Source: Actinomycetes bacterium (GTDB lineage: Bacteria; Actinomycetota; Acidimicrobiia; Acidimicrobiales; Microtrichaceae). From it: a stretch of DNA of 64,000 nt. Position numbers and translations under genes: made by a program. Positions 25,869-33,892 of this stretch are shown here, one piece after another; within the stretch, counting starts at the first letter, position 1; each line of letters begins with the position of its first letter. Below the pieces are notes generated by a model. It did no database searches and had not been told where the DNA came from. It was given only the letters and a program-made list of their open reading frames with translations. The stretch covers positions 434,001-498,000 of the forward strand of contig JAAEPF010000017.1 in the NCBI GenBank assembly GCA_024222295.1, in the 5' to 3' direction.

Positions 25869-26498
25869 ATGCAGATAGCCATCGCCCTGTACCCCGAGCT
25901 CACCGCCCTGGATGCCATGGGGCCGTACGCCGTGCTCAGCCAGCTCCCCGGAGCGGAGGTCGTGCTGTGCGCGCCCGAGCGTGGCCGGGTCAGCGACGAC
26001 AACGGGCTGCTGCACCTCGAGGTGGACCACGCCCTTGCCGATGTGCCTGAACCCGATGTGCTCCTGGTGCCCGGAGGGTTCGTGACCCGCTCGATGGCGC
26101 GTGAGGGCAACCCGGTCGTGGAATGGGTGCGCGCTGCTCACCCCGGCACCACCTTCACCACATCGGTCTGCACGGGGTCACTGGTCCTGGGCGCCGCCGG
26201 CGTGCTCGACGGCCTGGATGCCACGACGCACTGGAGCGCATACGACGCACTTGCCTCATTCGGGGCGAAGCCCACCGGCACCCGGGTGGTGCGCCAGGGC
26301 AAGGTGATCACCGCGGCCGGAGTGTCCGCCGGGATCGACATGGCCCTGACGCTCGCTGCCGCAATCGCCGGTGACGAGGTGGCCCAGGCGATCCAGTTGG
26401 GTATCGAGTACGACCCGCAGCCACCGTTCGACTCGGGCTCTCCGGACAAGTCGTCCCCCGATGTGCGCGACCTGGTGGCGGCTGTGATGGCCGACTGA
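25869..26498 (+). CDS. DJ-1/PfpI family protein
   Basis: 209 residues, a single DJ-1/PfpI domain. The nucleophile elbow SVCTGSLVLGAAGVLDG has the family Cys, with the acidic partner in the N-terminal part (YPELTALDAMGPYAVL). It resembles the catalytic half of its upstream neighbour and isonitrile-hydratase-like proteins (InhA-type), which suggests hydration of an isonitrile or a glyoxalase-like activity. ACAGGAG lies eight bases before the ATG. Following the GlxA-type regulator by 47 bases, it is probably its target; the order fits a regulator and enzyme derived from a common ancestor. Confidence 0.85.
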   Translation: MQIAIALYPELTALDAMGPYAVLSQLPGAEVVLCAPERGRVSDDNGLLHLEVDHALADVPEPDVLLVPGGFVTRSMAREGNPVVEWVRAAHPGTTFTTSVCTGSLVLGAAGVLDGLDATTHWSAYDALASFGAKPTGTRVVRQGKVITAAGVSAGIDMALTLAAAIAGDEVAQAIQLGIEYDPQPPFDSGSPDKSSPDVRDLVAAVMAD

Positions 26499-26505
26499 CC
26501 AGGCA

Positions 26506-27570
26506 TCAGAGCGGCGCGACGCCGCCAGGGGGTTCGTCGAGGGTGCTGTCGGCGTGTACGGCGAAACGGCCCGCGTCGGGCCCGTGGTTGGGATCGTCGT
26601 CGTCCCAGGGCCAGCCACCGAACCCGCCGGCTCGGTAGTCGGCGAATGCGGCACGGATCTCGTCCTCGCTGTTCATCACGAACGGCCCGTACTGCGCCAC
26701 TGGTTCCCCGATGGGGCGGCCGCCGAGGACGAGCACCTCGCCGCCGGTTGCGCTGGTCACCTCGACCGCATCGGCTGACAGCAGTCCGACCGTGCCGGCG
26801 TCGAGTTGGCTTGCGCCGACTGTTGCGGCTGACGAGTTGTGGGGCAGGTAGAGCGCCCGTGCCACGTCACCGGTGGTTGCCGGGATGCTCCAGGTGGCCC
26901 CCGGTGCCAGGTCTGCGAGCCAGATCGTGACTCCTGAACCGTCGCGTGCAGCCCAGGAGTCGGGAGGCGGTGCCGGTGGCGTGTGTTCGCCGTAGGTCCC
27001 GGCGGCCACAGTGACCGTGACGGGCAGACCAGCGCCGTCCGGCTCCTCGACGACGGGCACGGACTCCGCCCACAGCATCTCGAAGTGGGGTTCGGCCATC
27101 TTCGACTCCGCGGGCAGGTTGAGCCAGATCTGGAACAGTTCCAGGGGATTGTCGGCCCCGGTCTCCACGAGCGGGAACATCTCAGCGTGCTCGATGCCGC
27201 CCGCCGCGGTCAGCCACTGGATGTCGCCGCGGCCGTAGCGAGCCGTTGCTCCCATCGAGTCGGCGTGGTCGACCAGTCCCTGGCGCACGAACGTCACCGT
27301 CTCGAAGCCCCGGTGCGGGTGGCGGGGGAATCCGGGGATCCGGTCGCCGTGGTACATGCTCCATCCGTCGAGCACGGAGAAGTCACTGCCGATCTGGCGT
27401 TCTGAAAGGTCGGCGTCGGGTCCGAGCCGGCCGTTGCCCTTCGGGTAGGTGTCGAGGTGGTGCACGCAGAACAGGAACGGGTCGACCGTGGGCCATGGGC
27501 CGCTGGCCGGCAGCGAAGCGGTCTGCAGAACCGGCCCCTCGGGTTGTCCGACACGGCCGAAATCGTTCAT
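26506..27570 (-). CDS. Pirin family protein
   Basis: A 354-residue bicupin. The N-terminal cupin has the pirin signature RHPHRGFETVTFV and the metal-binding His/Glu set HPH...GIEHAEMFP; the second cupin spans about residues 180-290. Pirins bind Fe or Ni; some have quercetin 2,3-dioxygenase activity, others act as redox sensors. A C-terminal extension (about 300-354) is acidic and Trp/Pro-rich. It converges on the DJ-1 gene with 7 bases between, and is divergent from the Thr-rich lipoprotein. Confidence 0.9.
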   Translation of the reverse strand: MNDFGRVGQPEGPVLQTASLPASGPWPTVDPFLFCVHHLDTYPKGNGRLGPDADLSERQIGSDFSVLDGWSMYHGDRIPGFPRHPHRGFETVTFVRQGLVDHADSMGATARYGRGDIQWLTAAGGIEHAEMFPLVETGADNPLELFQIWLNLPAESKMAEPHFEMLWAESVPVVEEPDGAGLPVTVTVAAGTYGEHTPPAPPPDSWAARDGSGVTIWLADLAPGATWSIPATTGDVARALYLPHNSSAATVGASQLDAGTVGLLSADAVEVTSATGGEVLVLGGRPIGEPVAQYGPFVMNSEDEIRAAFADYRAGGFGGWPWDDDDPNHGPDAGRFAVHADSTLDEPPGGVAPL

Positions 27571-27674
27571 GCCGCAGAGACTACGCCGCGCAGGATCGGT
27601 GGACGGCTTCGTGGTGAGCGGCTAGAACGGTCCCGTAGCCGGTTCGTGGCGAGTCGGCGTCATGAGGGGGAATC

Positions 27675-28532
27675 ATGGATGGGAACTCGTTTGCTCGCGG
27701 TGCCGGCGCGCCCCGCCGGGCAGCGGCCAGCCTTGCGGCGGTCGTTGCGGTGGTGGCGGTGAGTTGCGTGCAACCTCCGGGTCCTGGCCCTTCGCCCACG
27801 TCGACCACGACGACCGCGGCGCCCACGACCACGACGACTGCGCCCACCACGACCACGACGCCGACCACTACGACTTCGACCACCACGACCACGACCACGA
27901 CGTCGACCACCACGACCACCACGACCACCACGGCGCCCACGACCACCACGTCGACGACCACTACGACCACCGTTGCGCCGTCGCTGTACACACCGATAGC
28001 GATGAGCTGTCGTACGCCCAACCCGATTGGTTCGGCGAGCATCGACGCTTTCGACAACGGAGTCACCACCAATGCGCCGTCGAGCGTGGCTGCAGGGTCC
28101 AACTTCCAGGTGGAGATGACGGCCGACCCGATCGAGGTGCCCACATCGGGCGGTGGCCAGACGATCCTGCACCTGACCAACGTGAAGATACGCTTCGACA
28201 TCCCTGCTAACAGCTCGTTTGTCTCGGCGACCGTGGCGGGTGGCAGCAACCTGGGTGCCGGCACGCCGACCGTGGCGCAGGTGGGCAACCAGATCGTCCT
28301 GACCGTGCCCGGTCAGTTGGCTGCTGGAACCACCGCCAACCTGCCCACCGTGACGGCGACCCTGCAGGCAACCGGCGCTCCCGGTTCCACCATCGAGACG
28401 CAGATGTCCGGCACCGGCTACTCCGATCCCGGCATCACCTGGACGACCACGATCCAGTTGTTCGGCATCACCGCCAACTCGAGCTGCTATGCACCGGTCA
28501 ACCCGGTCCTGAGCACCACCGACATCACCTGA
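27675..28532 (+). CDS. Secreted lipoprotein with long Thr-rich linker
   Basis: 285 residues. The signal peptide (basic start, then ASLAAVVAVVAVSC) ends in a lipobox-like AVSC with Cys31. Residues 42-99 are almost pure Thr, with a few Ala, Pro and Ser, encoded by ACG/ACC/ACT triplets; such segments are usually O-glycosylated spacers to reach through the cell wall. The C-terminal 185 residues form a beta-rich domain with a Cys pair (SCRTPNPIG near 112 and NSSCYAPVNP near the end), which may be a disulphide. The domain is not assigned to a known family by me. GAGGGGGAATC precedes the ATG. Confidence 0.8.
   Translation: MDGNSFARGAGAPRRAAASLAAVVAVVAVSCVQPPGPGPSPTSTTTTAAPTTTTTAPTTTTTPTTTTSTTTTTTTTSTTTTTTTTTAPTTTTSTTTTTTVAPSLYTPIAMSCRTPNPIGSASIDAFDNGVTTNAPSSVAAGSNFQVEMTADPIEVPTSGGGQTILHLTNVKIRFDIPANSSFVSATVAGGSNLGAGTPTVAQVGNQIVLTVPGQLAAGTTANLPTVTATLQATGAPGSTIETQMSGTGYSDPGITWTTTIQLFGITANSSCYAPVNPVLSTTDIT
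27798..27971 (+). repeat. Threonine-codon low-complexity tract
   Basis: About 174 bases of imperfect three-base repeats (ACG, ACC, ACT with occasional GCG, CCC and TCG) within the lipoprotein gene. It encodes the Thr-rich linker. Imperfect triplet tracts of this type change length by replication slippage without breaking the frame. Confidence 0.8.
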
Positions 28533-28593
28533 GGCACGGCTGGGGAGCTACGCCGCCCGACCTGGCTCCAACGATTCCGGCGTTCCAGAGGCT

Positions 28594-29382
28594 CTAGCGG
28601 CGCAGGCGCTTGGTGTCGGAGAGGAGTTCCTCGATGGCGCGCTCCAGCTGCTGGCCGAACACGATGCGGGCACCCTCGCCGGCCGCGGACCGCAGGGCAT
28701 CCACGAGCACGCCGGTGTCGACGCCGGTTCCCAGGCCCTGGCGGATTGCAGTCACGAACAGGTCGATGAGCTCGTCCGCCGCCTTTCCCAGGTGCACGCC
28801 GAGGATCGACACGGCATCGATCACGATGTCGACATCGACTCCGGTGCGCACCAGTCCGGCGGCCACGTTGAGCAGTGGCTCGCTCGGCACGAGCCAGGCG
28901 TGGCCCTGGCGACTCACGAGTCCGGCATCCTCGAGGATGCCCTGGGTGCCCGGCGGTGTGCCCGCGAGCAACTCCGCCAGCTCTGCAGCCGAGACGATCC
29001 GCGGCTCGTCGTGGCCCCATGAGCCGCGCAATGACGAGTCGAGGCCGAGCCAGTCGGCCACCCTGGTCGAAGCATCGCCTTCCTGCAGGAGGCCGCGAAT
29101 CGCGGGCAGCTTCAGGCCCCGGTCGCGCAGTTCGGCCACCAGTCGGAGCCGTTCCACGTGCTCGTCGGTGTAGCGGGCGACGCGTGCATCTGAGCTGTCA
29201 CGGTTGGGCTTCTGGAGCAGCTTCTCCGCCTGGTAGTAGCGGATGGTCCTGGCGGGAATGCCCGTGTCCGCGGCCAGCTCCTCGAGCGTCATCCCGTCCG
29301 CGTCAGCCGGCCCGGGTTCCTTCGCGCGCGCGTCCTTTCGTGACTTCTTGTCCCGCTTCGGCGTATCCCTCGTTGCGGTCAT
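28594..29382 (-). CDS. MerR family regulator of the desaturase locus
   Basis: 262 residues: a basic Lys/Arg-rich N-terminus (1-28), then a MerR winged helix (LEELAADTGIPARTIRYYQAEKLL, wing through ARYTDEHVERLRLV and LRDRGLKLPAIRGLL), and a long helical effector domain (about 115-262) not resembling the metal-binding loops of CueR/MerR. The effector may be an acyl-CoA or lipid, given the neighbours. The ATG at 29382 (MTATRDTPK) is 30 bases from the 45-bp palindrome. It is divergent from the ferredoxin reductase and desaturase, the likely targets, and probably autoregulated by the same site. Confidence 0.85.
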   Translation of the reverse strand: MTATRDTPKRDKKSRKDARAKEPGPADADGMTLEELAADTGIPARTIRYYQAEKLLQKPNRDSSDARVARYTDEHVERLRLVAELRDRGLKLPAIRGLLQEGDASTRVADWLGLDSSLRGSWGHDEPRIVSAAELAELLAGTPPGTQGILEDAGLVSRQGHAWLVPSEPLLNVAAGLVRTGVDVDIVIDAVSILGVHLGKAADELIDLFVTAIRQGLGTGVDTGVLVDALRSAAGEGARIVFGQQLERAIEELLSDTKRLRR

Positions 29383-29411
29383 CCACCGATCGTGCCATAT
29401 GTCGCACTTCC

Positions 29412-29456
29412 TGACAGTATGCGCTGCCAAGAATCTCTTGACAGCGCATACTGTCA
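29412..29456. promoter_or_regulatory. Near-perfect 45-bp palindrome, candidate MerR operator
   Basis: Arms TGACAGTATGCGCTG (29412-29426) and CAGCGCATACTGTCA (29442-29456) are perfectly complementary. Between them an inner pair CAAGA (29428-29432) and TCTTG (29436-29440) flanks ATC, so of the whole 45 bases only the base pair 29427/29441 fails. TTGACA hexamers occur on the plus strand at 29438 and on the minus strand at 29457-29452, so the palindrome covers both divergent promoters. Its position between a MerR gene and its neighbours makes it the likely operator. Confidence 0.75.
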
Positions 29457-29474
29457 ACAATCAGGATGTCGTGC

Positions 29475-30549
29475 ATGGGAGCACTTCTGGAGCGCTTCAC
29501 CACGCCGCACAATCCCGGGGAGCTGCTGCAGGCCCTCCATCCGCGCCTCGGCTGGCGACTGGCGGGCGGACGCAGCCAGGGCACCATCGACTCGGTCACG
29601 GCCACCGGTATCGACGCCGCAGCAGTGCGGATCCGCCCGCCCAGGGGATGGCGCCCGCACGTGCCCGGGCAGTTCATCACCATCGGCGTGGACGTCGACG
29701 GGGTCCGCCACAGCCGGAGCTTCACGGTCACCTCACTGCCGGGCGAGCGGTTCATCGAGGTCATCGTGCAGTCATCTCCCACCGGAGTCGTGTCGCGGCA
29801 CCTGGTTGGCGACGCCCGCCCCGGCGACGTCATCCAACTCGACGAGCCGGCCGGGGACTTCGTACTCGGCGATCCCGCGGGTGAGCGGCGGAAGCGGTAT
29901 CACACCGATGCTCGCCATGCTGCGGGGGCTCGCCGTCGAGTCGATGACCGACTGCGCGCCGCGCCCTGACGTCGTGATGATCCACCATGCGTCGGCTCCC
30001 GCCGCCGTCCTGCAGCGCGACGAGGTGCGCGCACTCGACGCGGCCATGCCGTGGCTCACGGTCCACGAGGTGACCACCCGCGACGAATCCGGTGGCCGAC
30101 TGGTCGGCACCCACCTTGACGCCGCACGTCTCGAATCAATGTGCCCGGACTGGGCCCAACGCCGGTCGTTCGTGTGCGGGCCCTACGGGATGCTCGAGTT
30201 CGCGCGTGCGCACTGGGCCGGGTCCGGCCACAGCGACCGCTTGGAACTGGAGGCGTTCGGGGCCCCGGAGTTCACCGTTCCCGCCGATGGCGTCGCGAGC
30301 TTCCGGGCATCCTTCGAGCGCACAGGCACCACCACCGACGCCGGCGCCGGTGAGACCCTGCTGGATGTGGCGGAGTCGGCCGGCCTTGCGCCGAAGCACG
30401 GATGCCGGATGGGCATCTGCCGCAGCTGTTCCACCGCGGTGTGTTCGGGCCGGGCCCGTGACCTGCGCGACGGCAGTGTCATCGACTCCGGCAGTCATGT
30501 GCAGATCTGCATCTCCGCCGCCGCCACCGACATCAGCCTCGACCTCTGA
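29475..30549 (+). pseudogene. Frameshifted ferredoxin/flavodoxin reductase with 2Fe-2S domain
   Basis: The two halves of an FNR-type oxidoreductase are in different frames. From ATG 29475 (MGALLERFTTP) the FAD-binding domain is open through VPGQFITIGVDVDG, HSRSFTVTS and DEPAGDFVLGDPAG, then runs out of frame and stops at 29969. The NAD domain resumes in the frame one base later at about 29880 (SGGSGITPMLAMLRG), followed by CGPYGMLEF and a plant-type 2Fe-2S domain with CRMGICRSC and a distal Cys in VQICIS. The junction lacks about six residues normally seen between DP and SGGSG, so an insertion of one base or a deletion of about 17 would explain it. This is either a damaged gene or a sequence error; elsewhere the gene is well preserved. 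An intact copy would feed electrons to the desaturase, as Rv3230c does for DesA3. Confidence 0.75.
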
Positions 30550-30586
30550 CCAAGTTCCCGACCGCGCACCTGCCGATGGACTCCTG

Positions 30587-31777
30587 ATGACACCAACGCT
30601 CACCCCGACAGAGAACAAGACGCTGCTTCCGGCGTCCGACGACGACGTCAACGGCCTGCCCGAAGTTGTCCGCACGGCCGGGGCCGGCGCGGCCGGCCGC
30701 CCCGACGGCTTCGATGCCGATGCGTTCGCCGCCGAACTCGACGCCCTGCGCGCCGAGGTGCTCGACACGATCGGGGCCGGCGACGCCGACTACATCCGCC
30801 GCATGATCCGCCTGCAGCGTCGCCTCGAGCTGGCAGGCCGGGCGGCGCTGGTTGCAGGGGTGTTCCCGCCCGCGTGGTTCGCAGGCGTGGCGATGCTGAG
30901 CCTCTCCAAGATTCTCGAGAACATGGAGATCGGCCACAACGTGATGCACGGCCAGTGGGACTGGATGCAGGACCCCGCGATCCACTCCACCAATTGGGAG
31001 TGGGACAACGTGTGTCCGTCCTCGCAGTGGAAGCACACCCACAACCACATGCACCACCAGTGGACCAACGTGCGGGGGGTGGATGCCGACATCGGCTACG
31101 GGCTGTTCAGGGTCGACCCCGAACAGCCGTGGTCGCCCGCGACGCGGTGGCAGCCGCTGTCGTTCGTGGGGCTGGCCACGGTGTTCGAGTACGGGGTCGG
31201 GTTCCACGACGCCCGCAACAGCGCCAAGGCGGACAACGCGGAGCTGCCCGAGGGCGAGTCGCCGCGCAAGAGCATGGCGGAGACGTTCGCCAAGATCCGC
31301 AAGCAGGTCCTCAAGGACTTCGTCGCCTGGCCGGCGGTTGCCGTTCCGTTCGGAGTCGGTTCCGTTGTCTCCTCGGTGACCGGTGCGGCCGCGGCCAATG
31401 TGGTGCGCAACCTGTGGAGCTTCGCGGTGATCTTCTGCGGTCACTTCCCCGACGGGGTCGACTTCTTCGACCCCGAGGACATCGAGGGTGAGACCCGCGG
31501 AGACTGGTACCGCCGCCAGGTGCTCGGCTCGGTCAACTTCACCGGCGGTCCCCTCATGGACGTGATGTCGGGCAACCTCGACCACCAGATCGAGCACCAC
31601 CTGTTCCCCGACGTGCCTTCCAACCGCTACGCCGAGATGCAACCGCGGGTGCGCGACATCTGCGCTCGCCACGGTGTCGAGTACAACACCGCCTCGTTCG
31701 CGCGCCAGATCGGAACAGTGATCCGCAAGGTCTGGCGGCTCGCCTCCAAGCGCACTGCCTTGTCAACGACTGGCTGA
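30587..31777 (+). CDS. Membrane fatty-acid desaturase
   Basis: 396 residues, an integral membrane di-iron desaturase. The histidine boxes are HNVMH (117-121), HTHNHMHH (150-157) and HQIEHH near the C-terminus, with hydrophobic helices between. Short bacterial relatives introduce a double bond in acyl-CoA or phospholipid chains, using a ferredoxin reductase. An N-terminal extension of about 45 residues is Thr/Pro/Asp-rich. The ATG at 30587 starts 37 bases after the reductase frame ends. With the divergent MerR and the reductase, it forms a regulated desaturation unit like Rv3230c-DesA3 of mycobacteria. Confidence 0.9.
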   Translation: MTPTLTPTENKTLLPASDDDVNGLPEVVRTAGAGAAGRPDGFDADAFAAELDALRAEVLDTIGAGDADYIRRMIRLQRRLELAGRAALVAGVFPPAWFAGVAMLSLSKILENMEIGHNVMHGQWDWMQDPAIHSTNWEWDNVCPSSQWKHTHNHMHHQWTNVRGVDADIGYGLFRVDPEQPWSPATRWQPLSFVGLATVFEYGVGFHDARNSAKADNAELPEGESPRKSMAETFAKIRKQVLKDFVAWPAVAVPFGVGSVVSSVTGAAAANVVRNLWSFAVIFCGHFPDGVDFFDPEDIEGETRGDWYRRQVLGSVNFTGGPLMDVMSGNLDHQIEHHLFPDVPSNRYAEMQPRVRDICARHGVEYNTASFARQIGTVIRKVWRLASKRTALSTTG

Positions 31778-31908
31778 GCCATCCTGATGTCCCGGATGTT
31801 CGGGTCGCTGCTCGAACCGCTCGAGGCGATCGTGCTCAAGACTCGCAGATATACACGTATTGGCCCGGCGACCTCGCAAATCCGAGCCAACTGAGCGACA
31901 ATCACCGG

Positions 31909-32307
31909 ATGAGCGAGTTCAGTGTTGGTGAAGTTGCCGATCTGCTGGGGGTGAGTGTCGACACGGTTCGTCGCTGGTGCGACGACGGCCGACTGGACAC
32001 CACCCGCCGCGGTGGTGGCCACCGGCTCATCCCGGGTGCGGGCCTGGCCGAGTACCTGACCACGACCGACGTGGCCTGGGAGCCGGAAGCGACGATGGCC
32101 CAGTCGGCCCGCAACCGCTTCACCGGCATCGTCACGAGGGTCGAGCGGGACAAGGTCACGGCACTTGTGGAGCTGCGGGCCGGCCCTCACCGGATCGTGT
32201 CGCTGATGACCGCCGAGGCGGTCGACGACCTGGGCCTGGCGCCGGGCGAACTCGCAGTCGCCGCGGTGAAGTCCACCAACGTGGTGATCGAGGTGCCGGG
32301 GCGGTGA
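31909..32307 (+). CDS. HTH-Mop molybdate-responsive regulator (ModE-like)
   Basis: A 132-residue protein joining an excisionase/MerR-type HTH (EVADLLGVSVDTVRRWCDDGRLDTTRRGGGHRL, described by its first helix and the GGGHR turn) to a single Mop/TOBE domain (FTGIVTRVERDKVTALVEL ... STNVVIEVP). ModE has a different HTH and two Mop domains, so this is a minimal analogue. It probably senses molybdate or tungstate and regulates its own operon; the AT-rich stretch ATACACGTAT at 31851-31860, 49 bases upstream of its start, could be a site, though arms are only four bases. It overlaps modA by four bases (GTGA at 32304). Confidence 0.85.
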   Translation: MSEFSVGEVADLLGVSVDTVRRWCDDGRLDTTRRGGGHRLIPGAGLAEYLTTTDVAWEPEATMAQSARNRFTGIVTRVERDKVTALVELRAGPHRIVSLMTAEAVDDLGLAPGELAVAAVKSTNVVIEVPGR

Positions 32308-33092
32308 CCGCGAGGGTCCGTGCGGCAGTCGGACTGGTGGTGGCCATGGCCGCGGCCGCCACAGCCACCTGTGCGTCTGACTCCGAACCGGTGGCGGGCG
32401 ACCAACGCCGCCAGGAACTGCTCGTCTCCGTGGCCGCCTCGCTCACCGACGCGTTCGCCGAGATCACGGAAGACTTCGAAGCAGCCAACCCCGGCGTGGC
32501 TGTGGTGCTGAACCTCGACTCGTCCGCCACGCTGGCGTCGCAGATATCCAGCGGTGCGCCTGTCGACGTGTTCGCCTCCGCGGACGAACCCAACATGGCC
32601 GAAGTCGTCGACTCCGGCGACGTCGTCGGTGAGCCGGTCGAGTTCGCCCGCAACGGGCTCGTGATCGTGACCGCTCCGGGGAATCCGCTCGGCATCGAAG
32701 ACCAGGACGATCTGGCCCAGGTGACCGAGTCCGGCGAGGTGGTCGCTCTATGTGTCGCCACGGCGCCGTGCGGGACGCTGGCCGACCGGGCGCTCGGCCA
32801 GGGCGAGGCGGTGCTCTCCGAGGACCGGGTGACCCGTGCGGCGAATGCCCGGGCGACCCTGGCTGCGGTCACCCGTGGCGACGCTGCCGCCGCTCTGGTG
32901 TATGCCTCCGATGCTCTTGCAGCGGGCGACGCCGTGGAGATCGTGCGCCTGAAGGGCCGGCAGGGGTCCAACCGCTATCTGGTGGCAGCACTCGCAAACG
33001 GGGAGGCAGACGGTGACCTGGCGTCTGCCTTCGTGGGGTTCGTGGCCTCCGAGGATGGGCGACGCGTGCTCGATCGCTGGGGATTCGAGTGA
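32304..33092 (+). CDS. modA: Molybdate ABC transporter substrate-binding protein
   Basis: 262 residues with an exported N-terminus (AVGLVVAMAAAATATC) ending in a possible lipobox Cys. The binding fold shows the ModA marks VSVAASLTDAF, SSATLASQISSGAPVDVFASAD and RNGLVIV, and the final GFVASEDGRRVLDRWGF. It captures molybdate or tungstate outside the membrane for ModBC. The GTG start overlaps the regulator's stop by four bases, and its stop overlaps modB by four bases, indicating a tightly coupled operon. Confidence 0.9.
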   Translation: MTARVRAAVGLVVAMAAAATATCASDSEPVAGDQRRQELLVSVAASLTDAFAEITEDFEAANPGVAVVLNLDSSATLASQISSGAPVDVFASADEPNMAEVVDSGDVVGEPVEFARNGLVIVTAPGNPLGIEDQDDLAQVTESGEVVALCVATAPCGTLADRALGQGEAVLSEDRVTRAANARATLAAVTRGDAAAALVYASDALAAGDAVEIVRLKGRQGSNRYLVAALANGEADGDLASAFVGFVASEDGRRVLDRWGFE

Positions 33093-33892
33093 CGGCCGTG
33101 CGTGCCCGCCGAGGGTCCCGCCCGCCCCTGTGGGCGGCAGTGCCCGCGGTGATGGCGATCCTGTTCCTGGTTGGTCCGGTCGCGGGGTTGCTCGCTTCGG
33201 CTCAGTGGTCGTCGTTCTGGTCCGACATCACCAGCGCCGAGGCGCTCACAGCACTGCGGCTCTCGGTCGGTGCATCACTGGCTGCCGTGTTGGTCGTGGT
33301 GGTGCTCGGCCTGCCGCTGGCCTGGGTGCTGGCGCGAGTCGAGTTCCCCGGCCGCCGCGTCGCCCGCGCATTGGTGGTGCTGCCGATGGTGATGCCCCCG
33401 GTGGTGGGGGGTGTGGCTCTGCTCTCGGCACTGGGGCGCGACTCGGCGTTGGGCGGATGGCTGTGGGACACCTTCGGCATCCAGCTCACCTTCTCGGGTG
33501 CGGGCGTAGTACTGGCGGAGGCCTTCGTGGCGATGCCCTTTTTCGTGCTGACCGTGGAGGCGGCTCTGCGCTCAGCCGGTCGCCGCCACGAGGAGCTCGC
33601 GTCCACTCTGGGAGCCGGGCCGTGGACGGTGCTGTGGCGGGTCACGATCCCCGCCGCCTTACCATCCATCGTGGCGGGCGCGGTGCTCGCCTGGGCCCGC
33701 GCACTCGGCGAGTTCGGCGCCACCATCACTTTCGCCGGCAACATCGCCGGTCGGACCCGTACCCTGCCGCTCGCGGTCTATCTCGGGCTCGACTCCGATC
33801 CGGGCGGTGCCGTGTCGCTGAGCATTGTGCTGCTGGTCGTGTCGATCGTCGTGCTCGTGGGCCTGCGTGACCGCTGGTTGGTGCGGCCATGA
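33089..33892 (+). CDS. modB: Molybdate ABC transporter permease
   Basis: 267 residues with about five to six transmembrane helices. The permease EAA loop reads EELASTLGAGPWTVLWRVTIPAALPSIV, the contact to the ATPase, and the ModB hallmark ALGEFGATITFAGNIAGRTRTLP follows. It forms the membrane channel for molybdate with ModA and ModC. The start overlaps modA by four bases and the stop overlaps modC by four bases. Confidence 0.93.
   Translation: MTAVRARRGSRPPLWAAVPAVMAILFLVGPVAGLLASAQWSSFWSDITSAEALTALRLSVGASLAAVLVVVVLGLPLAWVLARVEFPGRRVARALVVLPMVMPPVVGGVALLSALGRDSALGGWLWDTFGIQLTFSGAGVVLAEAFVAMPFFVLTVEAALRSAGRRHEELASTLGAGPWTVLWRVTIPAALPSIVAGAVLAWARALGEFGATITFAGNIAGRTRTLPLAVYLGLDSDPGGAVSLSIVLLVVSIVVLVGLRDRWLVRP

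Noticed and set aside
27798-27971. Possible CRISPR or tandem array
   Set aside because: The unit is only three bases and in frame with a coding sequence; no spacers of constant length exist.
27660-28172. Arg/Gly-rich minus-strand frame opposite the Thr tract
   Set aside because: Its RGGRGG-like sequence is the direct complement of the Thr triplets and not evidence of an RNA-binding protein.
29870-29895. Programmed ribosomal frameshift in the ferredoxin reductase
   Set aside because: No slippery heptamer or downstream structure is visible, and about six residues of the family are missing at the junction, so mutation or sequence error fits better.
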